64,000 nucleotides of DNA, taken from contig NZ_BRZA01000002.1 of NCBI RefSeq assembly GCF_026012395.1, positions 558,001-622,000 of the forward strand, read 5' to 3'. Position numbers and translations under genes: made by a program. Positions 51,958-62,581 of the stretch are shown in pieces. Source of the DNA: Lysinibacillus piscis. Lineage in GTDB: Bacteria; Bacillota; Bacilli; Bacillales_A; Planococcaceae. Every line of letters starts with the position of its first letter. The first letter of the stretch is position 1. Under the pieces are notes generated by a model, which was not told where the DNA came from, did not search any database, and saw only the letters and a program-made list of their open reading frames with translations.

Positions 51958-53127
51958 TTATAGTTCAATATGTTTTGGTTTCTTCCAAAAGAATGCAAGA
52001 ATCGTCCCAATGACTAAGACAATGGCAGCAAAATAGTATGGATAGTTCAAATTGATATCAAATAAAATACCACCTATAATAGGACCAAATATATTCCCTA
52101 AACTTGTAAACATGGAGTTCATCCCACCGACAAAGCCTTGTTCATTGCCTGCAATTTTTGATAAATAGGACGTAATCGCAGGTCGTATAAGATCGAAACC
52201 AACAAATAAGAAGAAGGTTACGAACAATATAGCAAAATAATGATGAACAAGCGTCATTACAAATGTAAGAACTGCTGATAGAACGAGAGAGTAACGGATA
52301 ACATTAATTTCTCCCATTTTTTTCGTCAGCCAATCAAAGAGCACTAATTGAGCAATAGCGCCCACAATGCCGCTTCCTGTAATAATGATGGCAATATCTG
52401 CTGATGTAAAGGCGAACTTATGATCAACGAATAAGCTAAATAATGATTCAAAAGCAGCTAATCCAAAGGACAGCACAAAAATCAATAAAAAGGCAATCAA
52501 ATACATCGGACTAAAAATACGCCCAATGCTACTAAAAATAGATGGTGCGGCTTCTTGATCATCTGTTGCACGTGTTGGTTCTTTTAATAATATGAACGAC
52601 AGGGTTGCGGCAAGGAAACCAAGTACACCTGCTGTATAAAAGGGTATGCGTGTACCGAATTCTGCTAATAGTCCACCAATACCAGGACCAATAATAAAAC
52701 CTGTGCTAATAGCTGCACTCATATAGCCCAGTGCCTTTGGACGTTGAGCCATTGTCGTAATATCTGCTATATAAGCAGTTACGGCTGGCATAATGAATGC
52801 GGCACTGACGCCACCTAGCATACGTGAAATAAATAATATTTCTACTGAACGACCAATCCCGAATAATAATTCAGATAATCCGAAAATGAAAAGTCCCATG
52901 ACAATCATTGGTTTTCGGCCGAGATTATCCACCATCTTCCCCGCAATAGGTGACACAATTAGCTGTGTAATGGCAAAGGCAGCTACCATATAACCGACAA
53001 TAGAGCCTGAGATATGTAGCTCATTCATCAATGTTGGTAAAACTGGGATGACTAAGCCAATGCCTAAAAAGGCGATAAATAAATTGGATAATAAAATCGC
53101 TAATGTGAGTAATTGTTGTTTGCTCAT
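51958..53127 (-). CDS. MFS multidrug-type transporter
   Basis: A 389-residue membrane protein with 12 predicted helices. Motif A is GKMVDNLGRKPMIVMG (near residue 65), and the motif C-like GPGIGGLLAEFG (near 140) marks drug:H+ antiporters related to Bmr, Blt and NorA. Substrate cannot be inferred. It lies divergently between yqhY and nusB, where B. subtilis has none, so it is an insertion in the core order. Confidence 0.88.
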   Translation of the reverse strand: MSKQQLLTLAILLSNLFIAFLGIGLVIPVLPTLMNELHISGSIVGYMVAAFAITQLIVSPIAGKMVDNLGRKPMIVMGLFIFGLSELLFGIGRSVEILFISRMLGGVSAAFIMPAVTAYIADITTMAQRPKALGYMSAAISTGFIIGPGIGGLLAEFGTRIPFYTAGVLGFLAATLSFILLKEPTRATDDQEAAPSIFSSIGRIFSPMYLIAFLLIFVLSFGLAAFESLFSLFVDHKFAFTSADIAIIITGSGIVGAIAQLVLFDWLTKKMGEINVIRYSLVLSAVLTFVMTLVHHYFAILFVTFFLFVGFDLIRPAITSYLSKIAGNEQGFVGGMNSMFTSLGNIFGPIIGGILFDINLNYPYYFAAIVLVIGTILAFFWKKPKHIEL

Positions 53128-53190
53128 AAAGTTCTCCTTCCAAACGTAATGGATTGATAAAATCTACGTTCTATATAATGTCCATGTATT

Positions 53191-53221
53191 ACAATAACCC
53201 CTATAGTAACTATATAGTCAA
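53191..53221 (-). promoter_or_regulatory. Long-spacer promoter of the MFS gene
   Basis: On the minus strand TTGACT (53216-53221) and TATTGT (53191-53196) are 19 bp apart, the spacing typical of MerR-controlled promoters; the spacer has CTATA...TATAG arms. No MerR gene is adjacent. Confidence 0.4.
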
Positions 53222-53394
53222 AGATTTTGTTTGGAAAAATAAAGAAAGCGCTTTCGTTTTGTGGATATCTACAAAGTAGCAACAAAATGCTTGAAAAAGG
53301 TTTCAGATTATTGAAAACTTGCATGAATTCGTGTTTCTGACACGAATTTGTGCTATGATAAATTCTAATGTTACTGATGAAGGAGAGCTTTTAC

Positions 53395-53775
53395 ATGAAA
53401 CGACATGAAGCGCGTGAAAAAGCGTTGCAAGTATTGTTTCAGCTAGACAATACCGATTTAACAGTGGAAGAAGCGATGAGCCATATTAAAGGGCAACCGA
53501 CAAATACATTCTACGAAAAGATTGTTACTGGAACGGCTGAACATCTAGAGGAAATTGATGCGGCGATTACACAGCATTTAGAAAAATGGTCACTTGCACG
53601 ATTACCAAAAATTGAAAGAACCGTTTTACGTCTAGCTGTATATGAAATTTTATATATGCCAGAAACACCAAAAAGAGTTGTATTAAATGAAGCGATTGAA
53701 CTTTGCAAAACATTTGGCGACGATAGTTCGTCTAAATTTGTCAATGGTGTACTTTCTAAATTTACAGAGCAATAA
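53395..53775 (+). CDS. nusB: Transcription antitermination factor NusB
   Basis: A 126-residue helical protein. ATG 53395 follows AAGGAGAGC; MKRHEAREKALQVLFQLD is the family start. LARLPKIERTVLRLAVYEIL and VVLNEAIELCKTFGDDSSSK complete it. It acts with NusE in rRNA antitermination. First gene of a long co-directional core run. Confidence 0.95.
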   Translation: MKRHEAREKALQVLFQLDNTDLTVEEAMSHIKGQPTNTFYEKIVTGTAEHLEEIDAAITQHLEKWSLARLPKIERTVLRLAVYEILYMPETPKRVVLNEAIELCKTFGDDSSSKFVNGVLSKFTEQ

Positions 53776-53825
53776 CAAGACTTGTTAAAAGAAATGTGTG
53801 AAAAATGGAAGGGGTACAAGAATAT

Positions 53826-54683
53826 ATGTCAGCAATTATTAATGGTCAAGAAATCGGTCAAGAAATTCGTAATGAAGTAGCTAAGCGTGTGGCTCATCTA
53901 AAAGAGCGAGGCTTAACACCTGGCTTAGCGGTTGTTCTAGTAGGAGACAATCAAGCGTCAGCTACATATGTGCGTAATAAACAAAAATCTTGTGAAGCGA
54001 TTGGTATGTTTTCTGAGCTTGTGAAATTACCAGAAGCAACGACACAGGAAGAATTATTGACACAAATTCAAAACTTAAATGAACGTGAAGATATTCATGG
54101 TATTTTAGTACAACTACCATTACCAAAGCATATTGATGAAGATACAGTCATTGCAACCATTGCCGTAGAAAAAGACGTAGATGGCTTCTCGCCAGTAAGT
54201 GTTGGCAAAATGATGCTTGGACAAGAAACATTTTTACCATGTACACCATTTGGCGTGATGAAGCTATTAGAGTATTCAGGAATCGACATTGCGGGCAAAC
54301 ATGCGGTGATTGTAGGGCGCAGTCATATTGTGGGGAAACCAATGGGGCAATTGCTACTGCAAAAAGATGCAACGGTGACGTATACACATTCTAAAACACC
54401 TGATTTACCATATTTCACAAAACAAGCTGATATTTTAATTGCCGCAGTTGGACGTGCCAACTTTATTACAAAGGAACACGTGAAAGAAGGGGCAGTCGTT
54501 ATTGATGTGGGCATTAACCGTGATGAGCACAATAAACTATGCGGTGATGTCGACTTTGCACAGGTTGATGGCATTGCCTCTCATATTACACCAGTGCCAG
54601 GTGGTGTAGGGCCGATGACAATTACGATGTTATTATTCAATACAGTGCAAGCAGCAGAAAATACATTTGCACAAACAAATTAA
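53826..54683 (+). CDS. folD: Methylenetetrahydrofolate dehydrogenase/cyclohydrolase
   Basis: A 285-residue bifunctional folate enzyme that interconverts methylene-, methenyl- and formyl-tetrahydrofolate. YVRNKQKSCEAIGM with the catalytic Lys (near residue 55), DGFSPVSVGKM, IVGRSHIVGKPMGQLL (NADP loop) and TPVPGGVGPMTI are present. ATG 53826 follows GGAAGGGG. It uses one-carbon units of the kind produced by the Gcv system. Confidence 0.96.
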   Translation: MSAIINGQEIGQEIRNEVAKRVAHLKERGLTPGLAVVLVGDNQASATYVRNKQKSCEAIGMFSELVKLPEATTQEELLTQIQNLNEREDIHGILVQLPLPKHIDEDTVIATIAVEKDVDGFSPVSVGKMMLGQETFLPCTPFGVMKLLEYSGIDIAGKHAVIVGRSHIVGKPMGQLLLQKDATVTYTHSKTPDLPYFTKQADILIAAVGRANFITKEHVKEGAVVIDVGINRDEHNKLCGDVDFAQVDGIASHITPVPGGVGPMTITMLLFNTVQAAENTFAQTN

Positions 54684-54696
54684 TTGAAATGAAAGG

Positions 54697-54723
54697 CCTC
54701 CATCGTTATTGTGGAGGTTTTTC
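54697..54723 (+). terminator. Terminator after folD
   Basis: CCTCCA pairs with TGGAGG around TCGTTATTG, followed by five T. Confidence 0.8.
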
Positions 54724-54784
54724 TGCTGTTTACGATAAAAAAATGGTATGATAAATATAGTTTTGAGCAAAGGAGCATGAAAAG

Positions 54785-56143
54785 ATGTCATCCGCTTCTT
54801 ATTTAACGGTAAAAGCATTAACAAAATATATTAAGCGCAAATTTGACGCTGACCCACATTTACGTGAAGTGTATGTAAAAGGGGAATTATCGAATGTGAA
54901 AATTCACCAGTCTGGGCATATTTATTTCACATTAAAAGATGATGGTGCACGGATTGCTTCCACAATGTTTAAAGCGTCAGCTAGTCAATTAGCTTTTGAA
55001 CCTAAAGAGGGTATGCAAGTATTTATACGAGGGGATGTCAATGTCTATGAAGGCTATGGCACATATCAACTGTATGTGCAAGAAATGCAGCCAGATGGCA
55101 TTGGCAGCTTATTTGTAGCCTTTAATCAACTTAAAGAGCAGTTACAACAAGAAGGGCTTTTTAAAGCGGAATGGAAACAGCCTATTCCAAAATTACCTGA
55201 GACAATTGGTGTGATTACCTCCACGACAGGTGCGGCAGTTCGAGATATTTGTACAACCTTAAAAAGACGGTACCCATTGGCAACGATTTTCATTTATCCG
55301 ACGCTTGTACAAGGTGGACAAGCTGCGCCAAGTATTGTGCGTAGTATCGAACAGGCGAACGAAGAAGCAAGATGTGATGTGCTTATTGTTGGGCGTGGTG
55401 GTGGCTCGATTGAAGACTTATGGGCATTTAATGAAGAAAGTGTAGCACGGGCGATTTTTAGTAGTCATATTCCTATTATTAGTGCAGTTGGTCATGAAAC
55501 AGATACGACAATTGCAGATTATGTGGCAGATTTACGTGCACCAACACCAACAGCGGCAGCTGAGATGGCTGTTCCTGCACAACAGGAGCTGTTGCAGCGA
55601 TTATTCACACAGCAATCGCAAATTCAGCAGATGGTTAGGGCGCAACTTTTAACAGAGCGTCAACGTCTACAGAAGCTACAAGCATCATACCCATTAGCAA
55701 TGCCAGAACGTCTGTATCGACCATTTACAGAAAGGTTGATACAGCTAGAGGTAGGATTACAAAGAGCATTGCAAGTAGATGTAATGAAAAAAGCAGCACA
55801 GTTGCAAAAGCTACGCAGTACTGTGGAACAGTATTCACCGAAAAAGGTACTTCATTTTCATCAGCGAGAGCTGGCGACACGTGTACAACAATTAACACAG
55901 GCAACAGCCCAAACGATTCGCCATCAACAGCAGCAGTTTGAGGCGACTGTCCGAACACTTGAAGCATTGAATCCACTAGCCATTTTAACAAGAGGTTTTA
56001 CAGTGACGTATCAAAACGAGCACATGCTAAAGTCTGCAAGTACCATACAATTACAGGATGAGCTCACGATTGCGTTTCATGATGGCGAGATTACTGCGGA
56101 AGTGACGAAAATTGTGTTAAAGGATGGGGGAGAAGATCAATGA
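54785..56143 (+). CDS. xseA: Exodeoxyribonuclease VII large subunit
   Basis: A 452-residue subunit of a single-strand nuclease. The N-terminal OB-fold has VYVKGELSNVKIHQSGHIYF, the catalytic domain carries GVITSTTGAAVRDI and GRGGGSIEDLWAFNEE, and HETDTTIADYVADLRAPTPT follows. A long helical region ends the protein. It overlaps xseB by 4 bp. Confidence 0.96.
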   Translation: MSSASYLTVKALTKYIKRKFDADPHLREVYVKGELSNVKIHQSGHIYFTLKDDGARIASTMFKASASQLAFEPKEGMQVFIRGDVNVYEGYGTYQLYVQEMQPDGIGSLFVAFNQLKEQLQQEGLFKAEWKQPIPKLPETIGVITSTTGAAVRDICTTLKRRYPLATIFIYPTLVQGGQAAPSIVRSIEQANEEARCDVLIVGRGGGSIEDLWAFNEESVARAIFSSHIPIISAVGHETDTTIADYVADLRAPTPTAAAEMAVPAQQELLQRLFTQQSQIQQMVRAQLLTERQRLQKLQASYPLAMPERLYRPFTERLIQLEVGLQRALQVDVMKKAAQLQKLRSTVEQYSPKKVLHFHQRELATRVQQLTQATAQTIRHQQQQFEATVRTLEALNPLAILTRGFTVTYQNEHMLKSASTIQLQDELTIAFHDGEITAEVTKIVLKDGGEDQ

Positions 56144-56373
56144 CGAAAAAACAACAATCATTCGCAGAGGCAATGCAAACATTGGAGGATATTGTACGTC
56201 AGCTAGAACAGGGTGATGTGCCACTAGAAAATGCGATTGACTTATACAAGCAAGGAATGGAGCTGTCACAGCTTTGTCATAACAAGCTACAACATGCGGA
56301 AGAACAGTTAGTATCTATTGTACATGAGACAGGCGAGACCGCAGCTTTTGATCCAGTAAAGGGAGAGATGTAA
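56140..56373 (+). CDS. xseB: Exodeoxyribonuclease VII small subunit
   Basis: A 77-residue helical protein (SFAEAMQTLEDIVRQLEQGD, then PLENAIDLYKQGMEL) that coats the xseA coiled coil. The start is within the xseA stop, which keeps the subunits in ratio. Confidence 0.95.
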   Translation: MTKKQQSFAEAMQTLEDIVRQLEQGDVPLENAIDLYKQGMELSQLCHNKLQHAEEQLVSIVHETGETAAFDPVKGEM

Positions 56374-57249
56374 GTGTCATTACAACAATTTATTGCTCAC
56401 AATGTGCCACAAGTGGAAGAGACGATGTATGCGCTTGTGGAGCAAATCGAAGCACCTGAACAGCTGAAGGATGCCATGCTTTATTCATTAAAAGCTGGTG
56501 GGAAAAGGATTCGCCCGTTATTTGTAGTAGCGGTTTTAGAGTTATATAAAAAACATGAAGAAGTGGGCTATACGGTTGGCGCTATCATTGAAATGATTCA
56601 TACCTATTCTCTTATTCATGATGATTTGCCAAGTATGGATAATGACGATTTTCGTCGTGGTAAATTAACGAATCATAAGGTATTTGGTGAAGCGCTTGCT
56701 ATTTTAGCTGGTGATGCATTGAATACGCTTGCTTTCGGTATTTTAGCCCGTATGGAAATTACTGCTGACAAGCGTATCGAGCTTGTAAATTTATTAAGTA
56801 TTGCAGCGGGTGCAGAAGGTATGGTTGGTGGTCAAGTATTGGATATGGAGGGCGAAAAACGTCAACTAAATCTAACGGAGCTTGAGCATGTACACATAAA
56901 TAAAACAGGCGCATTGCTACGCTTTAGCATTGAGGCTGGAGCTGTATTAGCAGATGCAACAGTAGAAGAACGTGATGTGCTGAAGCGATATGCCCATCAT
57001 ATCGGTCTTGCCTTCCAAATTCAAGATGATATTTTGGATATTGAAGGGACGACAGAGGAGTTAGGTAAAACAGCAGGAAAAGACGTTGCGAGTGATAAAA
57101 GTACTTATCCTGCACTGTTAACATTAGATGGAGCAAAACAGAAATTGAATGAGCATTATGAAGCAGCCATTCAAGCACTTGACGAATTACAAGTAGATGC
57201 AGAATTATTGCGTGCATTTGCAGCGTATATTGTACGACGAAAAAATTAA
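56374..57249 (+). CDS. ispA: Farnesyl diphosphate synthase
   Basis: A 291-residue prenyltransferase. First Asp-rich motif DDLPSMDNDDFRRGK (near residue 85), second motif FQIQDDILDIEGT (near 215), and basic KAGGKRIRP (near 45). GTG start immediately after the xseB stop. It provides C15 precursors for quinones and wall lipid carrier. Confidence 0.94.
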   Translation: MSLQQFIAHNVPQVEETMYALVEQIEAPEQLKDAMLYSLKAGGKRIRPLFVVAVLELYKKHEEVGYTVGAIIEMIHTYSLIHDDLPSMDNDDFRRGKLTNHKVFGEALAILAGDALNTLAFGILARMEITADKRIELVNLLSIAAGAEGMVGGQVLDMEGEKRQLNLTELEHVHINKTGALLRFSIEAGAVLADATVEERDVLKRYAHHIGLAFQIQDDILDIEGTTEELGKTAGKDVASDKSTYPALLTLDGAKQKLNEHYEAAIQALDELQVDAELLRAFAAYIVRRKN

Positions 57250-57478
57250 ACGTGTGATGTTGAGAATATGCTAGAATAGATAGGGTTGTTTTTGGCTAGT
57301 TAGATGGTTGTGCCAAATTCAGAGAAAGTCACAGGTAGATGAGGTAGTATTTCCAATCCATTAGTGAAACATACTGCCTGTTAATGTGGGATAAATATCT
57401 ACTGGGGTTTCTCGCTTTCGGTATCAGGATAACACTGTTATAATAGTGACTAATTTATTGAAAAGGTGTGTGTGAAAG

Positions 57479-59383
57479 GTGGATTTAACTAACATTACTA
57501 GTCCTTCCTTTTTAAAAAACTTAGATAAGAAGGAGCTTGAGCATTTAGCACAAGATATTCGTACCTTCTTAATTGAGAAATGCTCGATCACAGGTGGGCA
57601 TATTGGACCGAACTTAGGTGTTGTGGAATTAACAATTATGCTGCATAAACTGTTTGATAGCCCAAAAGATAAATTTTTATGGGATGTCGGTCATCAAGCT
57701 TACGTGCATAAAATTTTAACAGGACGTGCAAATCAGTTCGATACATTACGTCAGTTCAAGGGGCTTTGTGGATTTCCAAAGCGTGTGGAGAGTGAACATG
57801 ATGAATGGGAAACAGGTCATAGTTCCACTTCTCTATCAGCAGCCATGGGGATGGCAGCTGCACGAGACATTAAAAATGAAAAGAATTTTGTCCTACCGAT
57901 TATCGGAGACGGTGCATTAACAGGGGGCATGGCACTTGAAGCATTAAATCATATCGGACATGCGAAAACAAATATGATTGTGATTTTAAATGACAATGAA
58001 ATGTCGATTGCGCCAAATGTAGGGGCATTACACAGTGTATTAGGACGCCTTCGTACAGCCAAGGAATATTCCAAAGCAAAAGAAGAGCTTGAATCCTTGA
58101 TGCATAAAATTCCTGTCCTAGGTGGTAAATTAGCTTCTACTGCTGAACGTGTGAAGGATAGCTTAAAATATTTAGTCGTATCAGGTGTGTTTTTTGAAGA
58201 ATTAGGCTTTAAATATTTAGGACCAATTGATGGACATGATTTTGATGCGTTAGAAACGACATTATTACATGCGAAAAAAGTAAAAGGGCCTGTGCTTGTA
58301 CATGTCATTACGAAAAAAGGGAAGGGTTACCAACCTGCTGAAAGTGATACAGTTGGTACTTGGCATGGAACAGGGCCTTACAAAATTGAAAATGGTGCAT
58401 TTGTAAAATCAGAAGCAAAAGGTCCAGCATGGAGTAGCCTTATTGCGGAAACGGTTCGTAAAGTGGCACACCAAGATGAGCGAATTGTCACGATTACACC
58501 TGCTATGCCAGTTGGCTCCAAGCTACAAGGGATTCAGCAGGATTTCCCAAATCGCTTCTTTGATGTCGGCATTGCAGAACAGCATGCAGCGACAATGTCA
58601 GCAGGACTTGCTACACAAAAAATGAAACCGTTTTTAGCGATTTATTCAACATTTTTACAACGTGCCTATGACCAAGTGCTCCATGATATTGCTCGTCCTA
58701 ACTTAAACGTTTTTATCGGTATTGACCGTGCTGGCTTAGTTGGTGCAGATGGTGAAACACATCAAGGCGTTTTTGATATAGCCTTTTTACGCAGCTTGCC
58801 AAATATGACGATTATGATGCCGAAAGATGAAAATGAAGGACAGCATATGGTCAAAACAGCGTTAGACTATGAAGATGGTCCAATTGCTTTGCGTTACCCA
58901 CGAGGAAATGGGATTGGTGTACCATTAGATGAAGAATTAACGGTGTTACCAATTGGTAGCTGGGAAGTACTACGTGAAGGGCAAGATGCAGCGATTTTAA
59001 CATTTGGTACAACCATTCCAATGGCATTAAAAGCCGCTGATTTATTGGCTAAACAAGGAATTGAAGTAGAGGTAGTGAATGCTCGTTTCATTAAGCCGAT
59101 GGATGAGGAAATGCTGCATCGTTTACTAACAAGCCGTAAGCCTATTTTGACAATTGAAGAAGCAGTGTTAACAGGTGGCTTTGGCAGTGGTGTGCTAGAA
59201 TTTGCACATGATCATGGTTATTTACAGGCATTAATTGACCGCATTGGGATTCCAGATCAATTTATTGAGCATGGTGATGTAGATCAGTTGCTTGAGGAAA
59301 TTCATGTAACGGCTGAGGATACAGTGGCACGAATGCATGTTTTACTACAACAAAAACAGCAAGTAGGTTTAAAGAACGTATGA
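57479..59383 (+). CDS. dxs: 1-deoxy-D-xylulose-5-phosphate synthase
   Basis: A 634-residue thiamine-dependent enzyme, the first step of the MEP isoprenoid pathway. [15 protein letters not shown] then [10 protein letters not shown] is the cofactor motif; [15 protein letters not shown] and [15 protein letters not shown] are in the transketolase-like second half. GTG start after AAAGGTG. It overlaps tlyA by 4 bp. The 230-bp gap before it contains no gene. Confidence 0.96.
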   Translation: MDLTNITSPSFLKNLDKKELEHLAQDIRTFLIEKCSITGGHIGPNLGVVELTIMLHKLFDSPKDKFLWDVGHQAYVHKILTGRANQFDTLRQFKGLCGFPKRVESEHDEWETGHSSTSLSAAMGMAAARDIKNEKNFVLPIIGDGALTGGMALEALNHIGHAKTNMIVILNDNEMSIAPNVGALHSVLGRLRTAKEYSKAKEELESLMHKIPVLGGKLASTAERVKDSLKYLVVSGVFFEELGFKYLGPIDGHDFDALETTLLHAKKVKGPVLVHVITKKGKGYQPAESDTVGTWHGTGPYKIENGAFVKSEAKGPAWSSLIAETVRKVAHQDERIVTITPAMPVGSKLQGIQQDFPNRFFDVGIAEQHAATMSAGLATQKMKPFLAIYSTFLQRAYDQVLHDIARPNLNVFIGIDRAGLVGADGETHQGVFDIAFLRSLPNMTIMMPKDENEGQHMVKTALDYEDGPIALRYPRGNGIGVPLDEELTVLPIGSWEVLREGQDAAILTFGTTIPMALKAADLLAKQGIEVEVVNARFIKPMDEEMLHRLLTSRKPILTIEEAVLTGGFGSGVLEFAHDHGYLQALIDRIGIPDQFIEHGDVDQLLEEIHVTAEDTVARMHVLLQQKQQVGLKNV

Positions 59384-60198
59384 CAAAACAACCGAAAGAA
59401 CGTGTAGATATTTTACTTGTCGAAAGAGGATTATGTGAAACACGTGAAAAAGCCAAGCGCTCTATTATGGCTGGACTTGTGTTTTCCAATGAAATCCGCA
59501 TTGATAAGGCGGGCGAAAAAATCGCGATAGATGCACCATTACAAGTAAAAGGCTCTGATTTAAAATATGTGAGTCGTGGTGGCTTAAAATTAGAAAAGGC
59601 ACTCCAAATTTTTGATATGTCCGTAGAGGGCAAGCTAATGCTAGACATTGGCTCCTCTACAGGGGGCTTTACGGATTGCGCATTACAAAATGGAGCACGT
59701 CATTGCTATGCGCTAGACGTTGGCTCCAATCAGCTTGCATGGAAAATCCGCTCTGATGAACGTGTGACAGTAATGGAAAAAACGAATTTCCGCTATACAA
59801 CTGCCACAGATTTAACAGAGGGGTTGCCTGATTTTGCAACGATTGATGTAAGCTTTATTTCATTATCTTTAATTTTACCTGTATTAAAAACAGTGTTGCT
59901 ACCTGGCGGTGATGTGATGGCACTGGTGAAGCCACAGTTTGAGGCAGGGAAAGAAAATGTCGGCAAAAAAGGCATTGTTCGTGATAAAAAGGTGCATATT
60001 GATGTATTAGAAAAAACGGCGACAATGGCAACAGAAGTTGGCTTTGTGGTGAAAGATGCTTCTTTTTCACCAATTACAGGTGGAGAGGGCAATATTGAAT
60101 TTTTATTCCACTTAGTGAACCCACGAGATGGGGAAGATATTGTTGCATATACAGCTTTTAATGCACTTGTGGAAGAAGCACATCAAACGTTAAAATAA
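59380..60198 (+). CDS. yqxC: TlyA/YqxC-family rRNA methyltransferase
   Basis: A 272-residue protein. N-terminal S4 RNA-binding domain ([20 protein letters not shown] and on), then an FtsJ-like methyltransferase: [27 protein letters not shown] (SAM loop), [11 protein letters not shown] and ALVKPQFE. Homologues methylate rRNA ribose; the old haemolysin label is not supported. Confidence 0.92.
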   Translation: MTKQPKERVDILLVERGLCETREKAKRSIMAGLVFSNEIRIDKAGEKIAIDAPLQVKGSDLKYVSRGGLKLEKALQIFDMSVEGKLMLDIGSSTGGFTDCALQNGARHCYALDVGSNQLAWKIRSDERVTVMEKTNFRYTTATDLTEGLPDFATIDVSFISLSLILPVLKTVLLPGGDVMALVKPQFEAGKENVGKKGIVRDKKVHIDVLEKTATMATEVGFVVKDASFSPITGGEGNIEFLFHLVNPRDGEDIVAYTAFNALVEEAHQTLK

Positions 60199-60229
60199 CA
60201 CGTGCTCACTTGTTGAGCCGTGTTTTTTC
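60197..60229 (+). terminator. Terminator after yqxC
   Basis: AACACG and GCTCA pair with TGAGC and CGTGTT, followed by T residues. Confidence 0.8.
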
Positions 60230-60298
60230 TTGTGCTTTTCACTTTTAAATGGTAGTGTAAATATACAGATAATTCATTATTTATAAGAGGTGATTGTA

Positions 60299-60748
60299 AT
60301 GAACAAAAATCAAAGACATATACGCATCAGGGATATTATTGCCAATCATGAAGTAGAAACACAAGATGACTTAGTCGATTTTTTAAAAGAAGCAGGCTAT
60401 AATGTGACACAAGCAACTGTATCACGTGATATTAAAGAGTTGCACCTTGTGAAAGTTCCTTTACAAGATGGGCGTTATAAATATAGTTTGCCCGCAGATC
60501 AACGCTTTAATCCTGTACAAAAATTACATCGTGCATTGGCAGATGCCTTTGTGAGCATTGATGGGGCTTCACACTTTTTAGTGATGAAAGCACTTCCAGG
60601 TAATGCAAATGCTATTGCGTCACTACTTGATTATTTAGATTGGCCTGAAATTTTGGGTACGATTTCTGGTGATGATACGATTTTAATTATTTGTCGTGAT
60701 GATAGTGAACGTGAAAACATTAAAAATCGCTTATTAGAAATGCTGTAA
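60299..60748 (+). CDS. argR: Arginine repressor ArgR/AhrC
   Basis: A 149-residue regulator. The winged-helix domain contains [20 protein letters not shown], and the C-terminal hexamerisation/arginine-binding part includes [19 protein letters not shown] 60299 follows AGAGGTGATTGT. It represses arginine synthesis and activates catabolism. Gene order yqxC-argR-recN is the Bacillus one. Confidence 0.95.
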   Translation: MNKNQRHIRIRDIIANHEVETQDDLVDFLKEAGYNVTQATVSRDIKELHLVKVPLQDGRYKYSLPADQRFNPVQKLHRALADAFVSIDGASHFLVMKALPGNANAIASLLDYLDWPEILGTISGDDTILIICRDDSERENIKNRLLEML

Positions 60749-60766
60749 AAGCGAAGAGGTGACATT

Positions 60767-62458
60767 GTGTTAAGAGAACTCAGCATTCGGAACTTTGCCA
60801 TCATTGAAGATTTAACAGTTAGCTTTTCAGGTGGTTTAACGGTTTTAACGGGTGAAACAGGCGCAGGAAAATCGATTATAATTGATGCTGTCCATTTACT
60901 AGCAGGTGGTAGAGGGAATTCGGAATTTATTCGTCATGGTGCAAGAAAAGCTGAACTAGGTGGCTTATTCCAAATTTCTCATGCTAAACATCCTGTCTAC
61001 AAGAAATTGGAGGAGGCAGGTATTGAAATCGAGGAAGATACGATTATTTTACGACGTGATGTACATGATACAGGGAAAAGCGTCTGTCGTGTCAATGGCA
61101 AACTTGTACCGTTGTCTGTACTTCGTGATATTGGTGCAAGCTTAATTGATATTCATGGACAGCATGAAAATCAGGAGCTAATGGATGAAAAGCAGCATAT
61201 TTATTTATTGGACCATTACGCGGAAGAATCTTTAGCACCGATTTATACAACATATCAAACACAGTATGAAGAATACCGTGCACTGAAAAAGGAATTATCC
61301 TCTATCTCGATTGATGAACAATTAATGGCTCAACGCATCGATTTATATCAATTCCAAATGAAAGAGCTTGAAGAGGCAAATTTAAAGCTCGGTGAGGAAG
61401 ATGAGCTACTGGATGAACGTCGTCGTCTCATGAATTTTAATAAAATTTTTGAACGTTCCAATGCGGCTTATGAAGCCATTCAGGGAGAGTCAAAAGGGCT
61501 TGATTGGATTGGCAATGCCATGGGAGCTTTAGAGGATGCGGCAATAGTGGATGAGCAATTTAAAGAAGCATCAGAAGCTGTCACAACAGCCTTTTATGCC
61601 TTACAGGATGCTGCCTATCAAGTGAAAAATGTGTTGGATGAGCTGGAATTTGATCCTGCACGTTTAAATGAAGTAGAGCAGCGTTTAGCCTTGTTACAAA
61701 ATTTAAAACGTAAGTACGGCTCGACAGTGGAAGAAATTTTAGCTTATTATGAAAAAATTAAAGTGGAGTTAAATGAGCTATTAAATCGAGATGAAATTTT
61801 GCAAGTGAAAGAACGCAAAGTAGTCGAAATGGAAGCCGTATTACAACAACTTGCTACAGAGTTATCGACTGTACGTAAAACAGCTGCGAAAGATTTAAGT
61901 GAAGCCATTATGGCAGAGCTGCGTGAATTACATATGGAAAAGGCAAAATTCATTGTCAACTTTGAGGAATTACTGCATTTTGATAGCAATGGGAAAGATC
62001 AAGTGACATTTTATATTTCAACGAATGTCGGCGAACCACCGAAATCTTTGCCTAAAATTGCATCTGGCGGGGAATTATCACGAATGATGTTAGCATTAAA
62101 AACGATTTTCTCAACATCTAATGGTATTACATCCATTATTTTTGATGAGGTGGATACAGGTGTCAGTGGTCGTGTTGCACAGGCGATTGCTGAAAAAATT
62201 GCAGCTATTTCCATGAATTCGCAAGTGCTGTGTATTTCGCATTTACCGCAAGTTGCAGCGATGGCCGACCATCATTACTTTATTAAAAAAGAGGTCGAAC
62301 ATGATCGCACATTTACTTCTTTACAAGAAATTGATACAAATGCACGTATCGAAGAAGTAAGTCGCATGATGTCAGGTGCAGAAATTACGGAGTTAACATT
62401 GCAGCACGCGACAGAGTTATTAAATATGGCGAATGCACGCAAAATGCAAATGAGATAA
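60767..62458 (+). CDS. recN: DNA repair protein RecN
   Basis: A 563-residue SMC-like ATPase for double-strand break repair. Walker A TGETGAGKSIIIDA (near residue 30), a long helical arm (about 150-400), signature ASGGELSRMMLAL, Walker B SIIFDEVDTGVSG and VLCISHLPQVAAMAD. GTG start after GAAGAGGTG. Strong terminator follows. Confidence 0.95.
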   Translation: MLRELSIRNFAIIEDLTVSFSGGLTVLTGETGAGKSIIIDAVHLLAGGRGNSEFIRHGARKAELGGLFQISHAKHPVYKKLEEAGIEIEEDTIILRRDVHDTGKSVCRVNGKLVPLSVLRDIGASLIDIHGQHENQELMDEKQHIYLLDHYAEESLAPIYTTYQTQYEEYRALKKELSSISIDEQLMAQRIDLYQFQMKELEEANLKLGEEDELLDERRRLMNFNKIFERSNAAYEAIQGESKGLDWIGNAMGALEDAAIVDEQFKEASEAVTTAFYALQDAAYQVKNVLDELEFDPARLNEVEQRLALLQNLKRKYGSTVEEILAYYEKIKVELNELLNRDEILQVKERKVVEMEAVLQQLATELSTVRKTAAKDLSEAIMAELRELHMEKAKFIVNFEELLHFDSNGKDQVTFYISTNVGEPPKSLPKIASGGELSRMMLALKTIFSTSNGITSIIFDEVDTGVSGRVAQAIAEKIAAISMNSQVLCISHLPQVAAMADHHYFIKKEVEHDRTFTSLQEIDTNARIEEVSRMMSGAEITELTLQHATELLNMANARKMQMR

Positions 62459-62463
62459 GCATG

Positions 62464-62500
62464 AACCTAGAAACCGTTTGGGTGGTTTCTAGGTTTTTTG
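62464..62500 (+). terminator. Terminator after recN
   Basis: AACCTAGAAACC pairs perfectly with GGTTTCTAGGTT, followed by T residues. Confidence 0.92.
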
Positions 62501-62581
62501 CATTTTGCGCAAATATTTACCGCTTATAAGAATGACGCAACAACACATAGTAAAAGGACAATAAAGAAAAGGAGGTGTCAT

